NCBI GenBank assembly: GCA_030616465.1
Contig: JAUWXH010000177.1
Location: 1 to 5,525, forward strand
Direction of reading: 5' to 3'
Source of the DNA: Planctomycetota bacterium
Lineage (GTDB): Bacteria > Planctomycetota > Phycisphaerae > UBA1845 > Fen-1342
Length of the DNA stretch: 5,525 nt
Notes under the pieces: model-generated
The model's database searches: none
What the model was told of the DNA's origin: nothing
Seen by the model: the letters and a program-made list of their open reading frames with translations, nothing else
Translations under genes and position numbers: made by a program
Shown here: in pieces, positions 1 to 5,402 of the stretch
How positions within the stretch are numbered: the stretch's first letter is position 1
Layout: each line of letters starts with the position of its first letter

Positions 1-257
1 GCTGGCAGCACGGCGAGGGGTACCCCTGGTGTCCCGACTGGATCATCGTCTTCGTCGGCTGCGGCGACGGCACGTTCGTTGAAACCCCGTACTTCTTCCA
101 GGCGGACGACTCGGGCACCGGGCAGGACCCCATGTTCGTCAAGATCGCCGACATGGACCAGGATGGGTTCAACGACCTGCTGACGTCGAACAGTGGCACA
201 AACAATATCAGCGTGCTGATCAACGCGCTCGAAGTCGGTCCGCCTCCTCCTCCGTAA
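1..257 (+). CDS. FG-GAP/VCBS repeat protein, C-terminal fragment
   Basis: The 3' end of a gene that starts before the window. The reading frame begins at base 3 and stops at TAA 255-257, giving 84 visible residues. The visible part contains GCGDGTF, which matches the GNGDGTF signature of FG-GAP/VCBS repeats. About 25 residues later comes DMDQDGFNDLL, an Asp-rich calcium-binding loop, followed by TSNSGTNNISVLIN, the usual closing beta strand of such a repeat. In this family these blades build extracellular beta-propeller-like domains on exported proteins. The chain ends soon after the last repeat in a Pro-rich tail (VGPPPPP), with no anchor or sorting domain visible. The N-terminus, signal peptide and number of repeats lie outside the window, so the full role cannot be given. 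The repeat assignment is seen in the sequence; secretion is inferred from the family and from the exported neighbour downstream. Confidence 0.8.
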   Translation, partial: WQHGEGYPWCPDWIIVFVGCGDGTFVETPYFFQADDSGTGQDPMFVKIADMDQDGFNDLLTSNSGTNNISVLINALEVGPPPPP

Positions 258-293
258 CCGGTCAAATGGGTGAAATGAGACTAGCTTGACCGG
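258..293. repeat. 8-bp inverted repeat between the FG-GAP and HAF genes
   Basis: CCGGTCAA (258-265) and TTGACCGG (286-293) are perfect reverse complements separated by 20 bases. The left arm starts directly after the upstream stop codon, and the right arm ends 10 bases before the candidate -10 box. It may be a regulator-binding dyad or a weak transcript-end hairpin. There is no T-run after it, so it is not a standard intrinsic terminator. Confidence 0.45.
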
Positions 294-309
294 CAGAAAC
301 GTGTACAAT
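286..309 (+). promoter_or_regulatory. Candidate promoter of the HAF-repeat gene
   Basis: TACAAT at 304-309 is a good -10 hexamer and lies 60 bases before the chosen start. TTGACC at 286-291 looks like a -35 box, but only 12 bases separate the two, well short of the usual 16-18. The -10 is therefore the more trustworthy part. The -35-like sequence may be coincidental, since it also forms an arm of the inverted repeat. The predicted transcript start is near 316. Confidence 0.4.
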
Positions 310-315
310 AGTCAG

Positions 316-345
316 GGGGTGCCGGGGTGTCGGCCCCGGCACCCC
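316..345 (+). promoter_or_regulatory. Stable leader hairpin at the predicted 5' end of the HAF mRNA
   Basis: GGGGTGCCGGGG (316-327) pairs perfectly with CCCCGGCACCCC (334-345), a 12-bp stem that is almost all G-C, around the six-base loop TGTCGG. It begins about seven bases after the candidate -10 box, so the transcript would start at or just before the stem. It ends before the ribosome binding site at 357-361. No T-tract follows, which argues against an intrinsic terminator. A 5'-end mRNA-stabilising stem is the simplest reading. Confidence 0.6.
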
Positions 346-356
346 GCATCTCGGAC

Positions 357-361
357 AGGAG
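357..361 (+). promoter_or_regulatory. Shine-Dalgarno site that decides the HAF gene start
   Basis: AGGAG sits seven bases before GTG 369. The alternative in-frame GTG at 327 has no such site and lies inside the leader hairpin, so 369 is preferred. Confidence 0.65.
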
Positions 362-368
362 CAGGCAC

Positions 369-1748
369 GTGCGTACATTCGAATTGCGCGCCGTCATGTT
401 CACATGTATCGCGCTGGCCGCGATCGTCCCAAGTGCGGCTTCGCAGTACATGGACGGCTGGCCGCTGGACCCCCGGGACTGCGAAGGGCTAACCGGACGC
501 TTCAACTGCGTACCTCCCCCCGTGCCCGGCGACGTGCTGTACTATGTCACGGCGCTGGGCGGGCTGCCCGGCGGATCAGGTCACAGCGTTCCCCGCGCCA
601 TCAACAACCTCGGCCAGGTCACCGGCGATAGCAGCGTCGGAGATTACCACCTCGAGGCGTTCCTATGGGACCCGGTGGAGGGGATGATCGGCCTGGGCGA
701 TTTGCCGGGCGGCAGCCACCTGAGCACGGGGATGGCGGTCAACAACCTCTCGCACGTGGCAGGCGGCAGCGATGGCGCCCACGGGTGGGAAGCGTTCTTC
801 TGGGCGCCGGAAACAGGCATGATCGGCCTGGGCACGCTGCCCGGCGGCTCGCATACCTGCGAGGGACGCGGAATGAACGACCTCGACCAGGTGGTCGGCT
901 ACAGTTGGTCCGGCTCGGGCCAGCAGGCTTTCCTCTGGGACGCCGAGCACGGCATGATCGGCCTGGGCGACTTGCCCGGTGGGCAGTTCCTCAGCGTCGC
1001 CCGCGACATCAACAACAGCATGCAGGTGGTCGGCGACAGCTCGTCGGAAGACCACCTCTGGGAAGCGTTCATCTGGGACCCGGTCAACGGGATGCGTCCG
1101 TTGGACGATACGGGCGGCTCAATTTACCCCGCCAGCGCCTACGCCATCAACGAAGTCGGCCAGGTCACCGGCTATACCAACACCGGCGACGTCTTCCTGT
1201 GGGACCCGCAAGATGGCCTGATCAATCTCGGCCGTCCGGATCCCGACGATTTGGTCGCCTACGGCCGGGCCATCAACGACGTGCCCCAGGTGGTCGGTTA
1301 CGCGATCCGTCCTGGTTGGCCCGACGACGAGTTCCACGCGTTCGTCTGGGACGCCCAGCACGGCATGCGCGACCTGGAGACGCTGATCGCGGCCGAGATC
1401 GATCCGCCGTACTGGTTGCTGCTGCGTTACGCCTCAGGCATTAACAACGCCGGGCAGATCGCCGCCTACGCTAACGGCTGCGTGCTGACGCCGTTCGTGC
1501 TGGGTGATCTCAACTGCGACGAGCTGGTGGACGAGGCGGACATCCCGGCCTTGCTGCTGCTGCTGGTCGATCCGGACGAGTACGCACAGACCTACCCCGA
1601 CTGCCCCGGCGAGTGGGCCGGCGACATCAACCAGGACGGCGTCCTGGACCCGGCGGACCTGTACGCCCTGCGCGACTTCCTGGGCTGCGCGCCCAGCGCA
1701 GACCCGGGTCACTACGTACCACCCGACCACGTCTCTCCCGTGCCGTAG
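369..1748 (+). CDS. Exported HAF-repeat protein with C-terminal dockerin-like module
   Basis: 459 residues from GTG 369. Residues 1-25 form a signal peptide: Arg/Glu-containing start, hydrophobic stretch VMFTCIALAAIV, then a likely cut after SAAS (about residue 25). Residues ~57-373 hold HAF-type repeats of about 45 residues, with alternating LPGG, INN..QVVG and AF-W-P--GM motifs. AFLWDPVEGM-like motifs recur at about 97, 142, 187, 233, 275 and 324. Residues ~379-439 contain two calcium loops, GDLNCDELVDEAD (ligands D380, N382, D384, D388, D391) and GDINQDGVLDPAD (D419, N421, D423, D427, D430), the layout of a type I dockerin pair. The first loop has Glu where Gly is usual. The intervening stretch with YPDC resembles C-terminal modules I recall from Phycisphaerae exported proteins. 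HAF repeats have no established biochemical function; a beta-rich extracellular or envelope protein is inferred. There is no catalytic domain. A 20-residue tail follows the module. Confidence 0.85.
   Translation: MRTFELRAVMFTCIALAAIVPSAASQYMDGWPLDPRDCEGLTGRFNCVPPPVPGDVLYYVTALGGLPGGSGHSVPRAINNLGQVTGDSSVGDYHLEAFLWDPVEGMIGLGDLPGGSHLSTGMAVNNLSHVAGGSDGAHGWEAFFWAPETGMIGLGTLPGGSHTCEGRGMNDLDQVVGYSWSGSGQQAFLWDAEHGMIGLGDLPGGQFLSVARDINNSMQVVGDSSSEDHLWEAFIWDPVNGMRPLDDTGGSIYPASAYAINEVGQVTGYTNTGDVFLWDPQDGLINLGRPDPDDLVAYGRAINDVPQVVGYAIRPGWPDDEFHAFVWDAQHGMRDLETLIAAEIDPPYWLLLRYASGINNAGQIAAYANGCVLTPFVLGDLNCDELVDEADIPALLLLLVDPDEYAQTYPDCPGEWAGDINQDGVLDPADLYALRDFLGCAPSADPGHYVPPDHVSPVP
684..968 (+). repeat. 135-bp periodic repeat inside the HAF gene
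   Basis: The 15-base word ATGATCGGCCTGGGC occurs exactly at 684-698, 819-833 and 954-968, spaced 135 bases (45 codons) both times. Each copy is followed by a closely similar GA/AC-TTGCC-GG-GG stretch. It encodes the MIGLG-LPGG turn of successive HAF repeats. The later repeats drift in sequence and in spacing (138, 126 and 147 bases), so the first three are the youngest or best-conserved copies. Confidence 0.75.
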
Positions 1749-1774
1749 GCTGATTGGCGGGAATTACGCCGGTG

Positions 1775-1798
1775 GCACTGGCGGCTTGCTGCCCGTGC
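1775..1798. repeat. REP-like imperfect palindrome, copy 1
   Basis: A 24-base palindrome starting GCACTGGCGGC and ending TGCCCGTGC around a CTTG loop. Ten pairs form, with one mismatch and one G-T wobble. It shares the CAC-GGCGGCTTGC core with the palindrome at 2942-2964. It lies 26 bases after the HAF stop codon with no T-tract, so it is probably a dispersed intergenic element rather than a standard terminator, although it could still protect the mRNA 3' end. Confidence 0.5.
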
Positions 1799-1891
1799 AG
1801 TTCGCGCCACAAAGCAGGGTAGGCGCAGGACTCCACCGGGCCAGGGTCAGGACCCCGCCGAGGTCAAGCCGTGATTCGGCAGCGAGAGGCC

Positions 1892-1919
1892 TTGGCAAGC
1901 GGACGATAGCGGTTATACT
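1892..1919 (+). promoter_or_regulatory. sigma70-type promoter of rpsL-rpsG
   Basis: TTGGCA (1892-1897) and TATACT (1914-1919) are separated by 16 bases. Each differs from the consensus by one base. Transcription would start near 1926, leaving a leader of about 55 bases before the rpsL ATG. The position directly upstream of a ribosomal protein operon fits a strong housekeeping promoter. Confidence 0.7.
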
Positions 1920-1927
1920 AAAGAATT

Positions 1928-1944
1928 CCCGCCGGCGGGGCGGG
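1928..1944 (+). promoter_or_regulatory. GC-rich hairpin at the 5' end of the rpsL leader
   Basis: CCCGCC (1928-1933) can pair with GGCGGG (1939-1944) around a five-base loop. Alternatively, the 12-base perfect palindrome CCCGCCGGCGGG at 1928-1939 can fold on itself. It starts within a few bases of the predicted transcript start, as the HAF leader hairpin does. A role in mRNA stability or autoregulation is possible but not shown. Confidence 0.4.
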
Positions 1945-1980
1945 TAGACAGTCGCTCAAACATAGTGGAACGAGCAGCTT

Positions 1981-2370
1981 ATGCCGACGATTAGCCAACT
2001 CATCCGCCGGCCACGCCGAAAGGTGCTGGCCAAGTCGAAGGTGCGTGACCTGGAGCAGTCTCCGCAGCGTCGCGGGGTGTGTTTGCAGGTCAAGACGCAG
2101 ACGCCGAAAAAGCCCAATTCCGCCTTGCGGAAGGTTGCCCGCGTGCGACTGACCAACGGACGCGAGATCACCGCCTACATCCCCGGCGTGGACCATAACC
2201 TCCAGGAACACTCGATCGTGCTGGTGCGTGGCGGGCGGGTGCGCGACCTGCCGGGTGTACGCTATCACATCGTCCGTGGCAAGCTGGACTGTGCCGGCGT
2301 CATCACCGACAAGGAAGGCAAGGGGCGCAACCGCGGCCGCAGCAAGTACGGCGTCAAGCGAAAGAAGTAA
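1981..2370 (+). CDS. rpsL: 30S ribosomal protein S12
   Basis: 129 residues, against 124 in E. coli. S12 sits at the decoding centre of the 30S subunit and controls tRNA selection accuracy. The family hallmarks are all present without gaps: [18 protein letters not shown] (41-51), [20 protein letters not shown] (83-96) and the terminal [10 protein letters not shown]. Lys43 and Lys44 are kept. Asp89, the residue that RimO methylthiolates in other bacteria, is present. Residue 88 is Arg where E. coli and M. tuberculosis have Lys; Lys-to-Arg here is a classical streptomycin-resistance change. About six extra residues (within [12 protein letters not shown], 108-119) precede RSKYG, which explains most of the added length. 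ATG 1981 is the only sensible start because MPTISQL matches the conserved N-terminus. The ribosome binding site is weak (GTGGAA 1965-1970). It is first in a two-gene operon, 18 bases before rpsG. Confidence 0.98.
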   Translation: MPTISQLIRRPRRKVLAKSKVRDLEQSPQRRGVCLQVKTQTPKKPNSALRKVARVRLTNGREITAYIPGVDHNLQEHSIVLVRGGRVRDLPGVRYHIVRGKLDCAGVITDKEGKGRNRGRSKYGVKRKK

Positions 2371-2388
2371 ACAGCGTTAGGGTGAACC

Positions 2389-2868
2389 ATGGCGTATAAA
2401 CGTTTCACGGCGTCCGAGAAGCAGCTTCGCGGGGACCCGCGCTACGACAACCGGCTGGCCGGCAAGTTCATCAACTGCCTGATGCTGGACGGCAAGAAAT
2501 CCGTGGCCCAGCGCGTCTTTTACGGCGCGATGGACCGCATCGCCGAGAAGGTCAAAGACACGCCGCCGATCGAGGTCTTCGAGCAAGCGGTCAAGAACGT
2601 GAGGCCGGAGGTCGAGGTCCGCTCGCGACGCGTGGGCGGGGCCAACTACCAGGTGCCCATGCAGGTCAACACCAAACGCCGGCAGTCGCTCGCCCTCCGC
2701 TGGATCCTGGCGGCGGTGCGCGGCAGGTCCGGCAGGCCGATGGCTCACTGCCTGGCGGACGAGCTGTTGGCCGCCTACCGCGGTGAGGGCAACGCGATGA
2801 AGAAGCGCGAGGACGTGCATCGCATGGCGGACGCCAACAAGGCCTTCGCCCACTTTGCCTGGCGCTAG
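2389..2868 (+). CDS. rpsG: 30S ribosomal protein S7
   Basis: 159 residues, a normal length for the family (about 156). S7 binds the 3' major domain of 16S rRNA, starts assembly of the 30S head and contacts tRNA at the E site. Visible hallmarks are [20 protein letters not shown] (16-35), the central [20 protein letters not shown] block (70-89) that lies in the S7 signature region, [15 protein letters not shown], and the C-terminal [21 protein letters not shown]. Start ATG 2389 follows AGGGTG (2379-2384) as a usable ribosome binding site. It is translated from the rpsL transcript across an 18-base gap. That gap is too short to hold the long S7-binding operator found between these genes in E. 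coli, so feedback control, if any, must work elsewhere. No fusA or tuf follows; an intrinsic terminator begins 23 bases after the stop. Confidence 0.98.
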   Translation: MAYKRFTASEKQLRGDPRYDNRLAGKFINCLMLDGKKSVAQRVFYGAMDRIAEKVKDTPPIEVFEQAVKNVRPEVEVRSRRVGGANYQVPMQVNTKRRQSLALRWILAAVRGRSGRPMAHCLADELLAAYRGEGNAMKKREDVHRMADANKAFAHFAWR

Positions 2869-2891
2869 CATCGCCCACAAGACCGAGCATC

Positions 2892-2922
2892 ACGGCCGGG
2901 CTGCTTGCCCGGCCGTTTGTTT
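2892..2922 (+). terminator. Intrinsic terminator of rpsL-rpsG
   Basis: ACGGCCGGGC (2892-2901) pairs perfectly with GCCCGGCCGT (2907-2916) around the loop TGCTT, a 10-bp GC-rich stem. The T-rich tract TTTGTTT (2916-2922) follows at once. It starts 23 bases after the rpsG stop. The core GGGC-TGCTTGCCC resembles the nearby REP-like palindromes, so the terminator may have been built from such an element. Confidence 0.85.
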
Positions 2923-2941
2923 GCGCCGCCCCGATGGCTGC

Positions 2942-2964
2942 CACGGGCGGCTTGCCCGCCCGTG
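2942..2964. repeat. REP-like perfect palindrome, copy 2
   Basis: CACGGGCGG (2942-2950) and CCGCCCGTG (2956-2964) form a perfect 9-bp stem around CTTGC. The sequence shares most positions with the palindrome at 1775-1798, including GGCGGCTTGC and CCCGTGC. It lies downstream of a complete terminator, so it is not needed to end rpsG transcription. Confidence 0.55.
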
Positions 2965-2983
2965 CTTTCGAGCGCTCCCCGAA

Positions 2984-3043
2984 ACGGGCCCGCGCCCGTG
3001 CGGAAGCAGTTCTTTGGTACTGCCAACCGCTCTCTGACGGTTG
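2984..3043. repeat. Two further short stem-loops in the rpsG-nucleotidyltransferase spacer
   Basis: ACGGGC (2984-2989) pairs with GCCCGT (2994-2999) around CCGC, and CAACCG (3024-3029) pairs with CGGTTG (3038-3043) around eight bases. With the palindrome at 2942-2964 they make a run of three hairpins in about 100 bases, which looks like one composite intergenic element. No protein gene is credible here. Confidence 0.35.
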
Positions 3044-3082
3044 CGGCTCGGCCCCAGGGCGCGTGAAGCGAATCGGAATCCG

Positions 3083-3090
3083 TATAAGAT
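3083..3090 (+). promoter_or_regulatory. Candidate -10 box for the nucleotidyltransferase gene
   Basis: TATAAGAT (3083-3090) contains TATAAG and TAAGAT, both near the TATAAT consensus, in an otherwise GC-rich stretch. No convincing -35 box is seen at the right distance. Transcription would start near 3095-3098, almost at the chosen start codon. Confidence 0.35.
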
Positions 3091-3097
3091 GTGCGTG

Positions 3098-4354
3098 ATG
3101 AGCGAGACGTTTGGGTTCCAGGGCGATCTGCCGAAGGTGGCCGGGGCGGCCGTCGAGATCATCCGCAATCTGACCGCTGCCGGGCACGCCGCGCTGCTGG
3201 CGGGCGGGTGCGTCCGCGATCTGCTGCGCGGCTCGCCGCCCAAGGACTACGACGTCGCCACCGACGCCACGCCCGACCGCGTCTGCCAACTCTTTCGGGC
3301 AACGCGGAAGGTGGGGGCGCAGTTCGGCGTGGTGCTGGTCCGCAAACGCCGGCGCTGGATCGAGGTGGCCACCTTCCGCAGCGACGGCCCGTACCTGGAC
3401 GGCCGGCATCCGGCACGCGTTACCTTCAGCGACGCCCGCCGGGACGCGCTGCGCCGCGACTTCACTGTCAACGGTATGTTCCTCGACCCGCTTAAAGGCC
3501 TCGTTATCGATTACGTAGATGGCCGGGCGGATCTGGAGGCGGGGTTGATTCGCTGCATCGGCGAGCCGAGTGAACGTCTCGAGGAAGATCACCTCCGCCT
3601 GCTGCGGGCGGTACGTTTCGCGGCCCGTTTGGGTTTTGACGTCGAGCCGGCAACCTTCGCCGCGACCCAGGCGAACGCCCCCAAGCTCGTCAAGGTGGCC
3701 GCCGAGCGCGTTCGCGAGGAGCTGGAAAAGATGCTGACGCACGCGGCGCGTCGGCGGGCGTTCGAGTTGATGGAACAGGCGGGGCTGCTGCCATACCTGT
3801 GGGAGGGGGCCGCGTGGCAGCCGGAGCAGCTCGCCGCGGCCCGCTCGCTGCTGGAGCGGCTTGGGGCCGAGGCCCCGTTCGAGCCGGCTTTCGCGGCGCT
3901 GGTTGCCGACCGCCGACCCCAGGAAATCCACGCCATTTGCCGCGCCCTGGCCTGCTCGAACGACCAGCGCGAGGCGACCGTCTGGCTCGTTCGCCATCAG
4001 GCCGATCTCGACGAGCCCGACGCGATTCCGCTGGCGGGCCTGAAGCGGCTCATGGCACATGGCAGCTTCACCGCGCTGCGGACGCTGGCAGAAGCTCGTT
4101 ACCAGGTGTTGCCCGACGGACGGGAAAGAAGCGCTGCCCTGCAACGGCGTCTCTCCTCGATCGCCCCCGAGGCCGTCCAGCCGCCGCCGTTTATCACCGG
4201 CGACGACCTGGCGCAACGCGGCGTCGAGCCTGGCCCAATCTACAAGGAAATCCTCGACGAGCTGTACACCCGCCAGCTCGATGAGACGGTCCGTTCACGC
4301 CCGGCAGCGCTGCAGGCACTGAAGACCCTGCTGCGCGCGCGGGGATTCGCCTAG
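3098..4354 (+). CDS. Class II CCA tRNA nucleotidyltransferase / poly(A) polymerase family protein
   Basis: 418 residues from ATG 3098. Members add CCA to tRNA 3' ends or, in the PcnB branch, tail RNA with adenosines, using a two-metal nucleotidyltransferase site in the cytoplasm. The head domain has LAGGCVRDLLRG (34-45) and KDYDVATDA (49-57), with metal-binding Asp50 and Asp52. Then come RRDFTVNGMFLDP (119-131), DYVDGRADL (138-146), the nucleotide-selecting helix ERLEEDHLRLLRAVRF (159-174) with the EDxxR pattern, and ERVREELEKML (203-213). The C-terminal part has PPFITGDDL (363-371), typical of the RNA-binding tail. No HD phosphohydrolase motif is seen. The motifs suit both branches; CCA addition is likelier because the enzyme is nearly universal, but this is inference. 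In-frame starts at TTG 3041, ATG 3089 and GTG 3095 also exist. None has a clear ribosome binding site. I chose 3098 because similarity begins soon after and it lies just past the -10-like box. Confidence 0.88.
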   Translation: MSETFGFQGDLPKVAGAAVEIIRNLTAAGHAALLAGGCVRDLLRGSPPKDYDVATDATPDRVCQLFRATRKVGAQFGVVLVRKRRRWIEVATFRSDGPYLDGRHPARVTFSDARRDALRRDFTVNGMFLDPLKGLVIDYVDGRADLEAGLIRCIGEPSERLEEDHLRLLRAVRFAARLGFDVEPATFAATQANAPKLVKVAAERVREELEKMLTHAARRRAFELMEQAGLLPYLWEGAAWQPEQLAAARSLLERLGAEAPFEPAFAALVADRRPQEIHAICRALACSNDQREATVWLVRHQADLDEPDAIPLAGLKRLMAHGSFTALRTLAEARYQVLPDGRERSAALQRRLSSIAPEAVQPPPFITGDDLAQRGVEPGPIYKEILDELYTRQLDETVRSRPAALQALKTLLRARGFA

Positions 4355-4429
4355 GCAACCAGCCGCGAAGCGCTGCTCACCCGCGGCGGATGGCACGGTC
4401 TGATGAAGGCAGGAGGTGGGTCCCGTCGC

Positions 4430-5338
4430 TCAAGGCCGCTCCGGCGGCAGCATTACGTTGATCGCGGAGGGGACGATTTCGATTTCGACCGGCAGATGGC
4501 CGGCCGGATCGCCGTCGCTCTGTATCGGTAGGGGCTCGTCGGATTCGAGCCGGACGCGTTTGACCTGTTTGTACGTGACGCGTGGATGCTCGACGTGCCA
4601 GTTGAGCCACGTCCAGAAAGCATGCTCCATCAGTTGGCCGCGGTGGGCGCAGCGAAAAATGCAAAGGTCCAATAACCCGTCGTCCCAGCGGGCCTCCCGC
4701 AGGATTCGCAGGCCGATCGCATACCGCGGAACGTTCCCCACGAACACCAACGCCGGCTCGTCGCAAATCTGCTCGCCGTCCACGATCACCCGCACCGCCG
4801 GGAAACGGTATTGGCAGAACGTCTGCCACAGCGGCCAGAAATACGTCAAATGGGTGATGTGGCCGCGGCGTTCGCGCGCCAGCCGGGCGACGGCCTCCGC
4901 GTCAAACCCGGCCCCAACCACCGTCAAAAAGGGCTGACCGTTGACCGTCGCCGCGTCGATCGGTGAAACCTGCCCGTTGTTGAACGTGTCCCAGACCGCG
5001 TCCAAATCCGCCACCAGCCCGAGCTGCTTGGCCAGCAGATTCTCCGTGCCGAGCGGCAGCACCAGCAGCGGGTTCGTGCGGCCTATCAGCCCCGGGAGCG
5101 CGTTGCGCACGGTGCCGTCCCCACCGGCCAGCACGATGATGGTCCTGCCGGTGGCGTGTCGGCTGACGCAGCGTGGCAGGTCGTCGGAGCCGGTGGGTAC
5201 CGACACTTGGCAGTTGTGCCCGGCAGCCAGCAGACGGTCGCGAAAGCGCTCCACCAGCTCGCGTCTCCAGCCGCTGCCGGCGACCGGGTTGACGATGATC
5301 GCCACGTCGCGCCTCTGACCGGTATGCGAACTGCTCAT
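4430..5338 (-). CDS. Diacylglycerol kinase family (DagK/YegS/BmrU-like) lipid kinase
   Basis: 302 residues from ATG 5336-5338, a usual length for soluble bacterial lipid kinases. Family members transfer phosphate from ATP to diacylglycerol or a related membrane lipid. The catalytic domain shows IIVNPVAGSG (14-23), the nucleotide-binding LAGGDGTV (70-77), LPLGTENLLAKQLGL (94-108), VGAGFDAEAV (141-150), GNVPRYAIG (201-209), the metal-site loop DDGLLDL (219-225) and QSDGD (273-277) near the C-terminus. Two departures from the common pattern are visible: GTEN where GTGN is usual, and DGD where DGE is usual, although the Asp proposed as the base is kept. No membrane segment is seen. A GTG at 5375-5377 would add 13 residues (GPPRPGRR-like, not family-like), and neither start has a strong ribosome binding site. 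It converges on the nucleotidyltransferase gene with a 75-base gap that has no clear terminator. The exact lipid substrate is unknown. Confidence 0.88.
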   Translation of the reverse strand: MSSSHTGQRRDVAIIVNPVAGSGWRRELVERFRDRLLAAGHNCQVSVPTGSDDLPRCVSRHATGRTIIVLAGGDGTVRNALPGLIGRTNPLLVLPLGTENLLAKQLGLVADLDAVWDTFNNGQVSPIDAATVNGQPFLTVVGAGFDAEAVARLARERRGHITHLTYFWPLWQTFCQYRFPAVRVIVDGEQICDEPALVFVGNVPRYAIGLRILREARWDDGLLDLCIFRCAHRGQLMEHAFWTWLNWHVEHPRVTYKQVKRVRLESDEPLPIQSDGDPAGHLPVEIEIVPSAINVMLPPERP

Positions 5339-5382
5339 TCCGATTGCCCATCGGCGGCCGGGCCGCGGCGGGCCCACCTATC

Positions 5383-5402
5383 TCACAGATGCTACCCTGT
5401 GA
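5383..5402. repeat. Dyad TCACAG-N8-CTGTGA upstream of the lipid kinase gene
   Basis: TCACAG (5383-5388) and CTGTGA (5397-5402) are perfect six-base inverted arms with eight bases between. They lie immediately downstream of the candidate -10 box and over the predicted transcript start, where a repressor would act. The arms face the opposite way to a CRP half-site pair, so it is not a CRP site. Confidence 0.4.

Noticed and set aside
327..368. Earlier GTG start at 327 for the HAF protein
   Set aside because: It lies inside the 12-bp leader hairpin, lacks a ribosome binding site, and would put 14 extra residues ahead of a good signal peptide; GTG 369 has AGGAG seven bases upstream.
396..398. ATG at 396 as the HAF protein start
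   Set aside because: It would remove the charged n-region of the signal peptide and has no ribosome binding site.
1551..1565. TTG plus four CTG repeats
   Set aside because: A short in-frame Leu run inside a helix of the dockerin-like module, not a meaningful microsatellite.
1844..1855. GGGTCAGGACCC palindrome in the HAF-rpsL gap
   Set aside because: Stem of only four or five pairs with a tiny loop and no neighbouring signal; expected by chance in GC-rich DNA.
1504..1947. Plus-strand open frame crossing the HAF stop into the intergenic gap
   Set aside because: Starts inside the dockerin-like coding region in another frame and translates to Thr/Arg/Ser-rich low-complexity sequence typical of out-of-frame GC-rich DNA.
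2666..4216. Long minus-strand open frame (516 codons) opposite rpsG and the nucleotidyltransferase
   Set aside because: It overlaps two clearly real genes on the other strand, has no recognisable domain, and runs across the terminator and hairpin spacer. High GC content explains long antisense frames.
4355..4429. Search for a bidirectional terminator between the convergent genes
   Set aside because: Only weak pairings such as CCGCG (4363-4367) with CGCGG (4382-4386) and no T-run on either strand; not enough to call.
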